This document shows, one piece after another, positions 8,704 through 17,038 of a stretch of 36,303 nucleotides of DNA. Location of the stretch: contig SCSM01000018.1 of assembly GCA_004322215.1 (NCBI GenBank), forward strand, positions 1-36,303, written 5' to 3'. The notes under the pieces were generated by a model. The model searched no databases, had not been told where the DNA came from, and saw only the letters and a list, made by a program, of their open reading frames with translations. The position numbers and the translations under genes were made by a program. Numbering within the stretch: position 1 is the stretch's first letter; the number at the start of each line of letters is the position of its first letter. Origin of the DNA: Bacteroidota bacterium (GTDB lineage Bacteria; Bacteroidota; Ignavibacteria; Kapaibacteriales; UBA2268).

Positions 8704-10725
8704 ATGAAAAAGCTGGTCATTTTTTTTCTCTTCTTAAGTTTAGTTCAAATCAATAATATTTATTCTCAATGGGAAGAATGTAATAATGGATTACCAGGAA
8801 AACAAATATTTTGTATAGAAAAATACAAAAATACATTATTAGCAGCTGTTGATAATGGCGTTTATTTATATGATAGCAGTGGTTTATTATGGAATTACAT
8901 TGGCTTAAATGGTATTCATATTTCAAATATTAAAGTGGTCAATTCAAGAATTTTTGTAGGATCCTACAATGGATTATACTTCTGCCCAGATATAGATTCC
9001 CAATGGATAAATTTAACACCTAATAGATTTTTTGGGATTAGTTTTGATATTAAAGACTCAAATATTTATGCTGCATCAGGTTATCAGGCAATTTTGTCAA
9101 CAAATTTTGGAAAAGATTGGAGGAGAATTGATTCAGGATTGAATTATGCATCTGTTTATTGTATTGCAGCTCAAGATTCTGATATTTATGTTGGAACCTC
9201 GACAGGTTTATACAGAACAAATGACTTTGGAAAAAATTGGTTAGATTTAGGATTATCAAACGAAATGATTTTTAATATCATCATTAATGAATCATATATT
9301 ATAGCACGAAATATTAATGACACTTTTTTTATCTCATCTAATTTTGGAACAAGTTGGTACAAATTAAATGTTGGTATTAATAATATTAAAATTAATAGTA
9401 TTACAATAAAAAATAGTGTTTTTTATGTAAGTACAGATAGTGCAGGCATATTTATTTCAGATAATTTTGGGCAAAACTGGATAAACAAAGATTATGGACT
9501 TAGAAATAAGTCAACTCGCAAAATAATTGTTAATGATTCCAATTTTTATTTAGGAACTGATTTCGGTGTAATGCTGTATTCGAAATATGATTCTTCATGG
9601 TCTTACATTAATTCTGGTTTGACTAACACATGGGTAAAAAATATTATCAAAAAAAATGATTATATTTTTGCTGAAACATTTGATGCATTACTTATATCCA
9701 ATGATAAAGCATCACATTGGATTGAGACCAATTGGTATATTACAAAAAGTCAAATATATTCTTTAGCTGTTTTTGACTCCACACTTTTTGTTGGTACCTG
9801 GGAAAATGGCTTATATCAGTCAAATGATAATGGAACTAACTGGGATATTTCTAGCAAAGATCTAGCAAAACAAACAATAGATTTAATAAAAAAAAATAAT
9901 TCAAAATTATTTATCAGTACTCGGGATAAAGGATTATTTGAATCTACAAATAATGGAATTAATTGGGAAAAAGTAAATTCTGGTCTTACTGATTCTTATG
10001 TTAGTAATTTATTTTTTGATGATTCAATTATTTTAGCATGTACAAGCTCTGGATTATATAAATCAACTAATAATGGCATGGATTGGGAATTTAAGCAAAA
10101 AGGATTATTCAAATATTTATCCGTTATTACAAAAATTGATAATATATACTTAGGTATTTCACAAGACGCTATAATATTTCATTCTTCAGATAATGGTGAT
10201 AGTTGGGTTGAGGTAAATTCTGATTTAAAAACTAAGGATATTGAATGTTTAACGACTTATAAAAGAAATATTTTTATCGGTACATATGGTGATGGTGTTT
10301 TTTTATCAACTAATAATGGAATTAATTGGATTGAATTAAATGTTGGATTAAAAAATAAATATATACTTACTTTATCTATAATTGATTCAAATATTTTTGC
10401 AGGAACAGATGGTCGAGGTATATATAAAGAAAAATTGTCAAATCTCAACTTAAATTTGGTTGAAAATAATCCAATTAATTCAGGTAATAAAATTGTCATT
10501 ACACCCAATCCTTCATTCGATAAAATAACAATTCGAAGAGAAAATACCAAACAAGCAATACTAATCATTACAAATCTAATTGGAGAGATGATTTTTCAAA
10601 ATCACTTTTATTCGGGTGATAATGAAAAGATAATTCCTACAGCAGAATTGGCATTTGGTCCATATTTCATTAAAATAATTTATCACGACGGAAAAGTTGA
10701 ATTTGGAAATTTTATAAAATTTTAA
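8704..10725 (+). CDS. Secreted Asp-box beta-propeller protein with T9SS sorting domain
   Basis: 673 residues. A signal peptide (about 1-21, cut before QWEEC) is followed by about ten repeats of roughly 45 residues carrying Asp-box motifs of the type S-T-N-x-G-x-x-W (for example STNFGKDW, SDNFGQNW, SNDNGTNW, STNNGINW), as in BNR/sortilin/Ycf48-like propellers. The last 75 or so residues form a T9SS type-A sorting domain (ITPNPSFDKITI ... GPYFIKI), so the protein should cross the outer membrane and be released or anchored on the surface. The ligand is unknown. It has a paralogue at 28965-31115. It ends eight bases before a palindrome that marks the edge of the duplicated ompA 3' end. Confidence 0.9.
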   Translation: MKKLVIFFLFLSLVQINNIYSQWEECNNGLPGKQIFCIEKYKNTLLAAVDNGVYLYDSSGLLWNYIGLNGIHISNIKVVNSRIFVGSYNGLYFCPDIDSQWINLTPNRFFGISFDIKDSNIYAASGYQAILSTNFGKDWRRIDSGLNYASVYCIAAQDSDIYVGTSTGLYRTNDFGKNWLDLGLSNEMIFNIIINESYIIARNINDTFFISSNFGTSWYKLNVGINNIKINSITIKNSVFYVSTDSAGIFISDNFGQNWINKDYGLRNKSTRKIIVNDSNFYLGTDFGVMLYSKYDSSWSYINSGLTNTWVKNIIKKNDYIFAETFDALLISNDKASHWIETNWYITKSQIYSLAVFDSTLFVGTWENGLYQSNDNGTNWDISSKDLAKQTIDLIKKNNSKLFISTRDKGLFESTNNGINWEKVNSGLTDSYVSNLFFDDSIILACTSSGLYKSTNNGMDWEFKQKGLFKYLSVITKIDNIYLGISQDAIIFHSSDNGDSWVEVNSDLKTKDIECLTTYKRNIFIGTYGDGVFLSTNNGINWIELNVGLKNKYILTLSIIDSNIFAGTDGRGIYKEKLSNLNLNLVENNPINSGNKIVITPNPSFDKITIRRENTKQAILIITNLIGEMIFQNHFYSGDNEKIIPTAELAFGPYFIKIIYHDGKVEFGNFIKF

Positions 10726-10732
10726 TTAAGAT

Positions 10733-10760
10733 GTAGGGGCAATTCGTGAATTGCCCCTAC
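10733..10760. repeat. Perfect 13-bp palindrome (REP-like), distal copy
   Basis: The arms GTAGGGGCAATTC (10733-10745) and GAATTGCCCCTAC (10748-10760) pair perfectly around a two-base centre. It lies ten bases beyond the stop codon of the duplicated ompA-like tail (10771-10836), just as a related hairpin lies 13 bases beyond the real ompA-like stop. Similar GTAGGGGCAATTC palindromes are dispersed intergenic repeats in many bacteria. It also ends the converging propeller gene. No long T run follows on either strand, so a terminator role is possible but unproven. Confidence 0.8.
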
Positions 10761-10770
10761 AAAACATATT

Positions 10771-10836
10771 CTACTTAAACTCTATCTGTGTTTCCACTGT
10801 AACATCCACACGTCGGCAATAGAACTTGCCTTCGGA
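10771..10836 (-). pseudogene. Orphan copy of the 3' end of the OmpA-like gene
   Basis: Read on the minus strand these 22 codons end in TAG and give SEGKFYCRRVDVTVETQIEF plus K. The intact gene at 11475 ends PEGRYYCRRVDVTVETPIEF plus K. My alignment counts 58 of 66 identical bases: four differences are silent, four change a residue (P/Q, Y/F, R/K, P/S), and there is no gap. Similarity stops at about 10837, 24 bases before the end of the brnA gene. The conservative differences suggest this was once the end of a working paralogue rather than a fresh duplication. It has no start codon and no upstream OmpA domain here. Confidence 0.85.
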
Positions 10837-10860
10837 TGAATAGTAATTTATATTAATAGA

Positions 10861-11091
10861 CTATACTGCTCTTTGCCTTGCTTTTGGGAATGCCTCGATT
10901 ACTGCCCTCAAAACGTTGTTAACATCTTCAGAAGTTTTAAAATATTTATGGACTTCATCTGTTAATTTAACATATCCATTCTTCTCAGTTGCTTTTCGAG
11001 CATACTTTCCACGAACACCAGTTCTATAATCGAAATCATATTCTTTTCTCATAAAATCTTCAGGCACTTTCTTTTTATGCTGATTCTTCAT
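10861..11091 (-). CDS. brnA: BrnA-like antitoxin of a type II toxin-antitoxin pair
   Basis: I place the start at the ATG at 11091, giving 76 residues (MKNQHKKKVPEDFMRKEYDF ...). It is preceded by AAAGGA at a good distance, whereas the longer open frame from 11169 would overlap the toxin gene heavily and add a low-complexity Lys/Gln tail. The segment EDFMRKEYDFDYRTGVRGKY is typical of small antitoxins paired with BrnT. The C-terminal part (VKLTDEVHKYF...VNNVLRAVIEA) resembles the ribbon-helix-helix-like DNA-binding end that represses its own operon. The start overlaps the end of brnT by 17 bases, so translation is coupled. Confidence 0.85.
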   Translation of the reverse strand: MKNQHKKKVPEDFMRKEYDFDYRTGVRGKYARKATEKNGYVKLTDEVHKYFKTSEDVNNVLRAVIEAFPKARQRAV

Positions 11092-11356
11092 ATTTTTTCC
11101 TTTCTTTTTTTGTTGCTTCTCTTGCCGAAAATATTCTGATTTTATTGTTTCTTTCTGTAAAAAAAACAAGAATCAATCTATTCTTAACTGAATATCCTAT
11201 AGTAATTTCACGTTGTTCTTGAATGGAATGATCAGGATCTTGAAATGTAACAGATAATAAATCATCAAAAACTGTTGCTGCTTCTTCAAAACTAACATTA
11301 TGCTTTGCTAAATTTTTTTCTGATTCTTCTTCATCCCATTCAAAATTATATATCAC
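11075..11356 (-). CDS. brnT: BrnT-family ribonuclease toxin
   Basis: 93 residues, normal for BrnT, a RelE-fold mRNA-cleaving toxin. It has the family opening YNFEWDEEESEKNLAKHNVSF, FEEAATVFDD, the DPDHS motif, the ITIGYS strand and the end IRIFSAREATKKERKKYE. The start codon is GTG at 11356 with GAGG seven bases upstream. It is the first gene of the pair, as usual for brnTA, and starts 51 bases past the hairpin that follows the OmpA-like gene. The pair is bounded on both sides by copies of the ompA-like 3' end plus a palindrome, a sign that the module was inserted or left behind by recombination. Confidence 0.93.
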   Translation of the reverse strand: MIYNFEWDEEESEKNLAKHNVSFEEAATVFDDLLSVTFQDPDHSIQEQREITIGYSVKNRLILVFFTERNNKIRIFSAREATKKERKKYEESA

Positions 11357-11407
11357 ACTAACCTCAAAACGAAATAATCATTGCTAAATTATAAATTTTG
11401 TTAATAG

Positions 11408-11461
11408 AGGGGCAATTGACTTCGTCGGTCTTCGCTTCGCTCCGGCTCGTGGATTGCCCCT
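11408..11461. repeat. REP-like hairpin with GC-rich loop, proximal copy
   Basis: Nine-base arms AGGGGCAAT (11408-11416) and ATTGCCCCT (11453-11461) enclose 36 bases of about 64% G+C that contain several CTTCG units. The arms match the inner part of the palindrome at 10733-10760. The element begins 13 bases past the stop of the OmpA-like gene, the same relative place as the distal copy behind the duplicated tail. The long loop looks like an expansion or insertion within an originally simple palindrome. Confidence 0.75.
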
Positions 11462-11474
11462 AAACAAATACTTC

Positions 11475-13481
11475 CTATTTAAACTCTATCGGTGTCTCCA
11501 CTGTAACATCCACTCGACGGCAATAGTACCTGCCTTCGGGTGTATTATTGTCATATAGAAAATCGTTTGCCCCGATTCCGGTAATTGTTTTCTTATCCGA
11601 ATGAAGTGTGTTTGCTACTCCCTGAGCTCTCTGCTGAGACAATTTCAGATTATAATCCGCCTCACCCATCCTGTCTGTATAGCCCATTACTTTAACTTCG
11701 GATTCCGGTTTTATATAGCTCTGAATAATATCCAGTACCTTTGTATTGAAGTATGTCAGCTTAGTTTCATCGAATGTAAAAAGTATTAAGCTGAATCTGT
11801 CAATAAGTTTATCTGCAAATAATTCACGCCGTTTCTTTTGCAATGTCAATACTTCAACGGGTAAAGATTTCACCGGTGATTCATACATCTGCCCTGCATT
11901 ATCATGAACAATTAACTGGTAATCTAATGGGTCCTGTGTCTTAGGAATGCTCTTTTCATCGAGAGCAAACATCCAGTCGGTTTCTTTCGGCATTGCATTA
12001 TCACCCGAAAAAGTCTTCAAAGTTCTACCCTTTTGCTTTGCAAGCAATGTCCAGCTTCTCAAAGGAGCTTCTCCTTTATAATCAGTTTTGAATCGTACGG
12101 AAGGTGGATTTGTAACCCTCAATGTATCAACCGTAATTACGGGAGCTATAATTTCCATTGTATTAGACAGGATTTCAACTCTTCGGTTTTCCACCACACC
12201 ATCATCCTTCTGAGGATTTGATGGCTCATTAGGAAGATTTCTCGGATTCAAGCTGATTCTTTCAGGGGCAATACCCCATGTATCAACCAAATATGCTTTA
12301 ACTGCTTCTGCCCTTTTCTTCGATAGCTCGATATTATTTTTTTCTTTGCCTTCATTTGAATTGCATCCGTCGAGTACAATCTTAGCATCAGGATACATCA
12401 ACATTCTCTTTCCTACTATGTTCAGTAGATTGTAATAAGTTTCGAGTGCATTGAAATCATGAAACTGTTCCACCTTCGCTGTTGCTGCCTTTTCTTTAGT
12501 TATTCTTTTATACCTGTCAGGAATTACCGAAGAATTTTCATCAAAGAAAACATAAGTCAGGAGAGGGTGCATTCTGGTAGATAAAAACTCTTCAACTTTG
12601 ACCTGTACAACAGGAACTTCTGCACCCTCATGTGTAACACCGGTTGCATTAACATCAGCTAATAACACAGGCAGTTTCTTTTCAATAATTTTGCGTTCAA
12701 ATACCTCATCGGGAATTGGTGAATACTTCAAAGCCAAGCCGAATCTCAGCATATTAACTTTCCATATAGTATCTTTGATTTCAGGTAATAATCCATAAGA
12801 ATAAAAAATCTCCGGGGCAAGAATCCAGCTTTTCTTATAATTCAATGGAAATTCGTAACTCAGACCAATTAGTAATGATAATTTCATTGAAGAAAATTCA
12901 CTAATATCGCCTGTTGAATCTAACCTGATTCTCGATTTATTCTCAAATGTTCCAATTTCAGGAATTACCAATTGTTCCCATGAATGAAATTTCTTTCTCA
13001 AATTAAAAGGAATAAATTGAAATCCTGCATGTACCAGAAATTTGTCGAAAAACCTGTAATTTATTGTTGGCTCTAATGCAATATCGGAAAGCATTATCTC
13101 AAGTGTATGTCTCATTGTACCTAATGTATCCCTACCAAATATATTTACTATTTGATTTTCATCTCTTGTAAATTTTCCGTCTCTTGTTAAAAATCCTGCA
13201 TGGATTCCAAGAAATAAATCATCCTTTAATGGGTATTCAAAGAGCAATCCCGCCATTAAACCGGTTCCTGAACCGTCAACGTAATCCTGGCAGCATGATG
13301 CAACTCCCGGAAGAGTTTGGAACTCTGCCGGATGCTGATTCAAATTGAAACTCCCAAAAATACCGAATCTCATGTTATCGTGTTGTTTTTTCAATGGCTC
13401 AAGAGGATTATCCGAAATCTGTGAATAAACACTGCAATAGCACAATGTTATAAGCGAAAAATATAAGAACAGCTTTTTCAT
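11475..13481 (-). CDS. Outer-membrane protein with beta-barrel region and two OmpA-like domains
   Basis: 668 residues. A signal peptide (about 1-20, cut before QISD) precedes a barrel-like region (about 35-255), a first OmpA-like domain (about 305-440), an Ig-like spacer (about 441-555) and a second OmpA-like domain (about 560-668). The second keeps the peptidoglycan-binding pattern GYTDRMG...LSQQRA, with Asp603 and Arg618 at the positions that hold diaminopimelate in OmpA. The first reads GCNSNEG...LSKKRA and has Ser375 where that Asp belongs, so it may have lost binding. Its ATG overlaps the stop of the upstream T9SS cargo gene as ATGA, with GGAGGTGAG just before it, so the two are translationally coupled. 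A 66-base copy of its 3' end lies beyond the toxin-antitoxin pair. Confidence 0.9.
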   Translation of the reverse strand: MKKLFLYFSLITLCYCSVYSQISDNPLEPLKKQHDNMRFGIFGSFNLNQHPAEFQTLPGVASCCQDYVDGSGTGLMAGLLFEYPLKDDLFLGIHAGFLTRDGKFTRDENQIVNIFGRDTLGTMRHTLEIMLSDIALEPTINYRFFDKFLVHAGFQFIPFNLRKKFHSWEQLVIPEIGTFENKSRIRLDSTGDISEFSSMKLSLLIGLSYEFPLNYKKSWILAPEIFYSYGLLPEIKDTIWKVNMLRFGLALKYSPIPDEVFERKIIEKKLPVLLADVNATGVTHEGAEVPVVQVKVEEFLSTRMHPLLTYVFFDENSSVIPDRYKRITKEKAATAKVEQFHDFNALETYYNLLNIVGKRMLMYPDAKIVLDGCNSNEGKEKNNIELSKKRAEAVKAYLVDTWGIAPERISLNPRNLPNEPSNPQKDDGVVENRRVEILSNTMEIIAPVITVDTLRVTNPPSVRFKTDYKGEAPLRSWTLLAKQKGRTLKTFSGDNAMPKETDWMFALDEKSIPKTQDPLDYQLIVHDNAGQMYESPVKSLPVEVLTLQKKRRELFADKLIDRFSLILFTFDETKLTYFNTKVLDIIQSYIKPESEVKVMGYTDRMGEADYNLKLSQQRAQGVANTLHSDKKTITGIGANDFLYDNNTPEGRYYCRRVDVTVETPIEFK

Positions 13482-15727
13482 TTTCTCACCTCCACCATTT
13501 TGCTAATAACTTTAGTTTGTGTCTTTAATGTAATATAGTAAAGACCTGAAGGAATTTCAGATGTTTCGAAAATAAGATTATACACTCCCATCTCATAAGA
13601 TTCATCTATGAATTTCCTGACCACCTGACCTATTGCATTTGACATAAACAGTTGAGTAGGTCCTGTTTCAGCAAGAGAAAATTCTATCGTTCCTTTATCT
13701 TCTACCGGATTGGGTTTGAATTGCATATTTGTCGGTACACCTTCATAGTTGTATAGGCGAATAACACTGTCTCCATTAAAATAAGACCTGCAAAGATTAT
13801 CAAGTCTGAACTCTGAATTAAAAAGTGAATCGGGAATCGAACAATCTGTCCACTCAAACAAGCTGATAGTCAAGGCAGTCTGTGGTACTCTACCAAGAGT
13901 AGCCCTGAAATCAAGATACATAAGAGTATCATCTGTACTACGGGTACCTGTTAAATCGAGAATCCTGTTATCTCCCACCATTGTGCCTTGTGGTGTATTT
14001 CCTTTGGGAACGAGTAATGTTTTATTAAAATTAATTATTGCATGAAAGTTTCTCACATTACAAGTATCGAGATACCAGGAATTCCTGATATAAAGCGGTA
14101 TTCTTACCATCTCACCCGGTTCAGCATGAACCGGATATTGTGGAAGTGCAATCTCTGCTCTCGGATAAATCACATTTATCGTTATCGGTGCTGATGTATT
14201 GACACATCCGTTAGTATCTGTAACTGTAACGGTATATTGCCCCGGATTTCGGACAACAATTGTTTGTGTTGTTTGATTTGTTGACCAACGATAAGAAATA
14301 TATCCCAAATTACCTGCGTCGAGTGTTACACTGTCGCATGAACAGAATGTTGTGGGACCCGATGCAGTAATCACCGGCTGTGGCAATGGATTAACGGTTA
14401 CAACGACTGTGTCAATATCAACGCAACCGTTAGCATCCGTCAAAGTACAAATATAAACTGTAGTTGCCGTTGGTGAAGCCATAGGATGCTGAATATTGGG
14501 ATTATCCAAACCTGTTGGTGGTGTCCAGGAAAATGTGTACTGAGGTGTTCCATCGCTGGCATTTTCTCCGAGTCTTGTTGGATTTCCGATACATATAGGT
14601 CTGTCTAATCCAGCATCGAGTATAGGCAATGGATATACATTTACTGTTACAGTATCATCATCCGTAAAACATCCGTCGGCAGAAGTACCCCTGACAAAAT
14701 AACGGGTCGTAACTGTCGGTGATACGGTTATATTATTACTTGTTGAATTGAAACCTGGTGGGTCTGATGTCCAGACATAACTTGCAGCTCCCGATACACT
14801 TATATTAGCAGAATTACCCAAACAAAATCCTGTATTTTTGGGATTAACATTCAAATTTATTTGTCCTGTTGGGCAAGTGGTACAAGTTGTGGTTTGATAA
14901 TATAAACCCATCATTGCCCATGAATAGCAATCTCCGACATTTGGCTGAACTTGGAAAGCAACGTTATTCTTATTCTGTGAAACATTACAATTTACGGTTG
15001 CTGTATTCCAAAAATCCCGTGTCTGATTATTAGGAACACCGTCAACGACAAAAATCCATGGTTGGGTATAATTTGACTGCATATCGGATACTATTGAAAA
15101 AGCTCTTGCAAAAGTTGCATTTGCACAGGCATTGAATCCGCCCATTGTTTGCGACTCATTAGTTCCGGCATCATTGGTTATTATTCCGTCATAAATCACA
15201 AAATGTCCTTCATAAGTTGCCAGTTTGTCTTTATAAATTATCATCAATGTCATTCCATCAGTCTCTATTTGAGGTGTATTTAATGTTATGGAATAATTAC
15301 CGTTCCCGGTAATCATTGAAGTTACATTTGCACGGAAACATCGCGTTCCTATTTCACCGATGCCTCCACCTCCGCCCCAGCATTTGGGTATACTTGCCCC
15401 GGCTAAAACTGCATTAATGTTCTGAGTTGCATTTTGTGGATTTGTTATCGATACAATTCCTTGGGCAGGCGAGCCGTTTCTATAAGAAACTGTCCACCAA
15501 AGGTAAGCCGCTTCTATCGTATAACATGAATTTGGAATGCCGTTAACACCAAATGTTATTGGATATGCATTCCCCGGGTAATTGGTATGTCTTGCAGATA
15601 TTTCGATGGAATTTATTACATAATTTAACCCGCAATCTGAACGGACAAACACAGCGTTGTTAAGCTGAGGATAAATTAACATGGGAATTGCCCCAAGTAT
15701 CAGAATAATGAGTATTAACCTTTTCAT
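13478..15727 (-). CDS. Secreted PKD/cohesin-like surface protein with T9SS sorting domain
   Basis: 749 residues from the ATG at 15727, which has GAGGAG four bases upstream; a TTG further upstream overlaps that site and is less likely. After a signal peptide (cut near YPQLN) comes an N-terminal domain of about 270 residues, rich in Asn, Cys and aromatic residues, that resembles DUF3344-type surface domains. Two or three Ig/PKD-like repeats follow (FCLGNSANISVSG..., LPILDAG..., TVTDTNGCV). Next comes a cohesin-like domain (AEIALPQYPVHAEPGEMV ... FEWTDCSIPDS) and a T9SS type-A tail (FKPNPVEDKGTIEFSL ... GLYYITLKT). The protein should be exported to the cell surface. The ATGA overlap with the double-OmpA gene suggests the two products work together. 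The N-terminal assignment is tentative. Confidence 0.85.
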   Translation of the reverse strand: MKRLILIILILGAIPMLIYPQLNNAVFVRSDCGLNYVINSIEISARHTNYPGNAYPITFGVNGIPNSCYTIEAAYLWWTVSYRNGSPAQGIVSITNPQNATQNINAVLAGASIPKCWGGGGGIGEIGTRCFRANVTSMITGNGNYSITLNTPQIETDGMTLMIIYKDKLATYEGHFVIYDGIITNDAGTNESQTMGGFNACANATFARAFSIVSDMQSNYTQPWIFVVDGVPNNQTRDFWNTATVNCNVSQNKNNVAFQVQPNVGDCYSWAMMGLYYQTTTCTTCPTGQINLNVNPKNTGFCLGNSANISVSGAASYVWTSDPPGFNSTSNNITVSPTVTTRYFVRGTSADGCFTDDDTVTVNVYPLPILDAGLDRPICIGNPTRLGENASDGTPQYTFSWTPPTGLDNPNIQHPMASPTATTVYICTLTDANGCVDIDTVVVTVNPLPQPVITASGPTTFCSCDSVTLDAGNLGYISYRWSTNQTTQTIVVRNPGQYTVTVTDTNGCVNTSAPITINVIYPRAEIALPQYPVHAEPGEMVRIPLYIRNSWYLDTCNVRNFHAIINFNKTLLVPKGNTPQGTMVGDNRILDLTGTRSTDDTLMYLDFRATLGRVPQTALTISLFEWTDCSIPDSLFNSEFRLDNLCRSYFNGDSVIRLYNYEGVPTNMQFKPNPVEDKGTIEFSLAETGPTQLFMSNAIGQVVRKFIDESYEMGVYNLIFETSEIPSGLYYITLKTQTKVISKMVEVRK

Positions 15728-15919
15728 GGCTCTCCTCAATTAATTTTTAATAATAGAATTTTCTAAGTTATTAATATACTTTGATTAATAAAATTCAATA
15801 TTTAATTTAATTATTACCTAACCTTACCAACAATTTCAAATGAATCAGAGTATTTTGCTTAACTTAAATAAAAAAAGGATTGATAACAAATATTAATTTT
15901 TGTTAAAAATTCAAAATAT

Positions 15920-16945
15920 TTATATTTTTATATTGAAAAGTGTACTTGTTTTCTCTATCACTAACTTTTTTGCATCTAAAAGTGAAATATTTGAAATTCG
16001 TGCGCCCGCTGCATGGAAATGCCCTCCTCCGCCTAATGAAAGTGCCAATTCTCGAACATTAAGTTCTCCTTTTGACCTGAATGAAATCCTGATTTCAGCT
16101 TCGTTTGGCCTTTCGGTGAGCAATACACCTACTTTTGCATCCTTGATTGTCATGGTTTGTTCTACCAAACCCTCGATGTCTGATTCTGTTGCACCTGATT
16201 TATTAAATGTATCTTTCGAGAGAGTTAAAACGACAAGTTTGCCATCACAATAAATTTCCATACCTGAAAAAGCTTCTCCATAAATCCTCGCAGCCCTGGG
16301 AGGAATTATATTATACACTTCCTCGTAAATTTTCACCGGGTCTGCACCATATTTAATTAGCTCGGCTATAATCTGGTGTGTTTCAGAATCCGTGTTCGGA
16401 TATCTGAAACTTCCCGTATCGGTCATTATCGCTGTATATAATGCAGATGCCATTTCTTTTGTGAGATTAATATTATTATCGCTTTTCAGTATTTTCCAGA
16501 CAAGTTCTCCGGTTGATGTCGCATCCGAATCAATATAATAATTGTCTGCAAAATCCTTTGGCTCTATATGATGGTCAATAACGACTTTTGTTGCAGTAGA
16601 ACTCATTACAGATTCTTCCATTTCTTTAACTCGTGAACTGTTATTCAGGTCGAGAAATAATATGGTATCCGAATTTTTTATATAATCCGTATCATGACTT
16701 TTATCAAAAACACAAACATTTTCTATCCCGTTAAGAAATTTCAAATTATATGGAGTTTCACTGTAATTGATTATTCTTACCCGGCTTCCTTTTTGTTGAC
16801 AATAAAAGAACATAGCTAATTCTGAACCAATTGCATCTCCATCGGGGCTAACATGTGTTGTAATTGTGATTTTTTTTGAATTTAACAGAATTTTTAGAAT
16901 TTCGCTTGCAGGCGAATTTTTTATATTATTATTCATATTCTTCAT
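15920..16945 (-). CDS. nrnA: DHH/DHHA1 phosphoesterase, NrnA-type oligoribonuclease / pAp phosphatase
   Basis: 341 residues, normal for NrnA, a cytoplasmic enzyme that degrades nanoRNAs to mononucleotides and often dephosphorylates 3',5'-pAp. The DHH domain shows HVSPDGDAIGSE (31-42; His31, Asp35, Asp37), FLDLNNSSR (97-105), the DHH triad at 124-126 and TDTGSFRYPNT (175-185). The DHHA1 domain ends with the GGGGHFHAAGA substrate-binding loop. Paralogues of this family include cyclic-di-AMP phosphodiesterases, so the exact substrate is inferred. It diverges from the PASTA-protein gene and lies about 190 bases upstream of the T9SS cargo gene on the same strand. Confidence 0.93.
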   Translation of the reverse strand: MKNMNNNIKNSPASEILKILLNSKKITITTHVSPDGDAIGSELAMFFYCQQKGSRVRIINYSETPYNLKFLNGIENVCVFDKSHDTDYIKNSDTILFLDLNNSSRVKEMEESVMSSTATKVVIDHHIEPKDFADNYYIDSDATSTGELVWKILKSDNNINLTKEMASALYTAIMTDTGSFRYPNTDSETHQIIAELIKYGADPVKIYEEVYNIIPPRAARIYGEAFSGMEIYCDGKLVVLTLSKDTFNKSGATESDIEGLVEQTMTIKDAKVGVLLTERPNEAEIRISFRSKGELNVRELALSLGGGGHFHAAGARISNISLLDAKKLVIEKTSTLFNIKI

Positions 16946-17038
16946 TTTTTTATAATAATCAATGCTCCAAAATTAACATTTTCTTTGTAATTTACAGGTC
17001 GTTTATATGATTGATTTATTAGTTGTAAAAGTGAATTC

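Noticed and set aside
9100-10400. Periodic near-repeats that could suggest a CRISPR-like array
   Set aside because: The periodicity comes from the Asp-box protein repeats of the propeller gene; the units are diverged and coding throughout.
11092-11169. Longer N-terminus for BrnA beginning MFFLQKETIK
   Set aside because: It would overlap brnT by 95 bases and add a low-complexity tail unlike the family. The internal ATG at 11091 has a good ribosome binding site.
10733-11461. Insertion sequence or composite transposon around the BrnT/BrnA pair
   Set aside because: No transposase or target-site duplication is visible. The flanking similarity is to the ompA-like gene end, not to terminal inverted repeats of a known element.
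15884-15905. AT-only hairpin TAACAAA/TTTGTTA as terminator for nrnA
   Set aside because: Seven A:T-rich pairs with an eight-base loop are too weak to claim, although a T run lies a little downstream on the minus strand.
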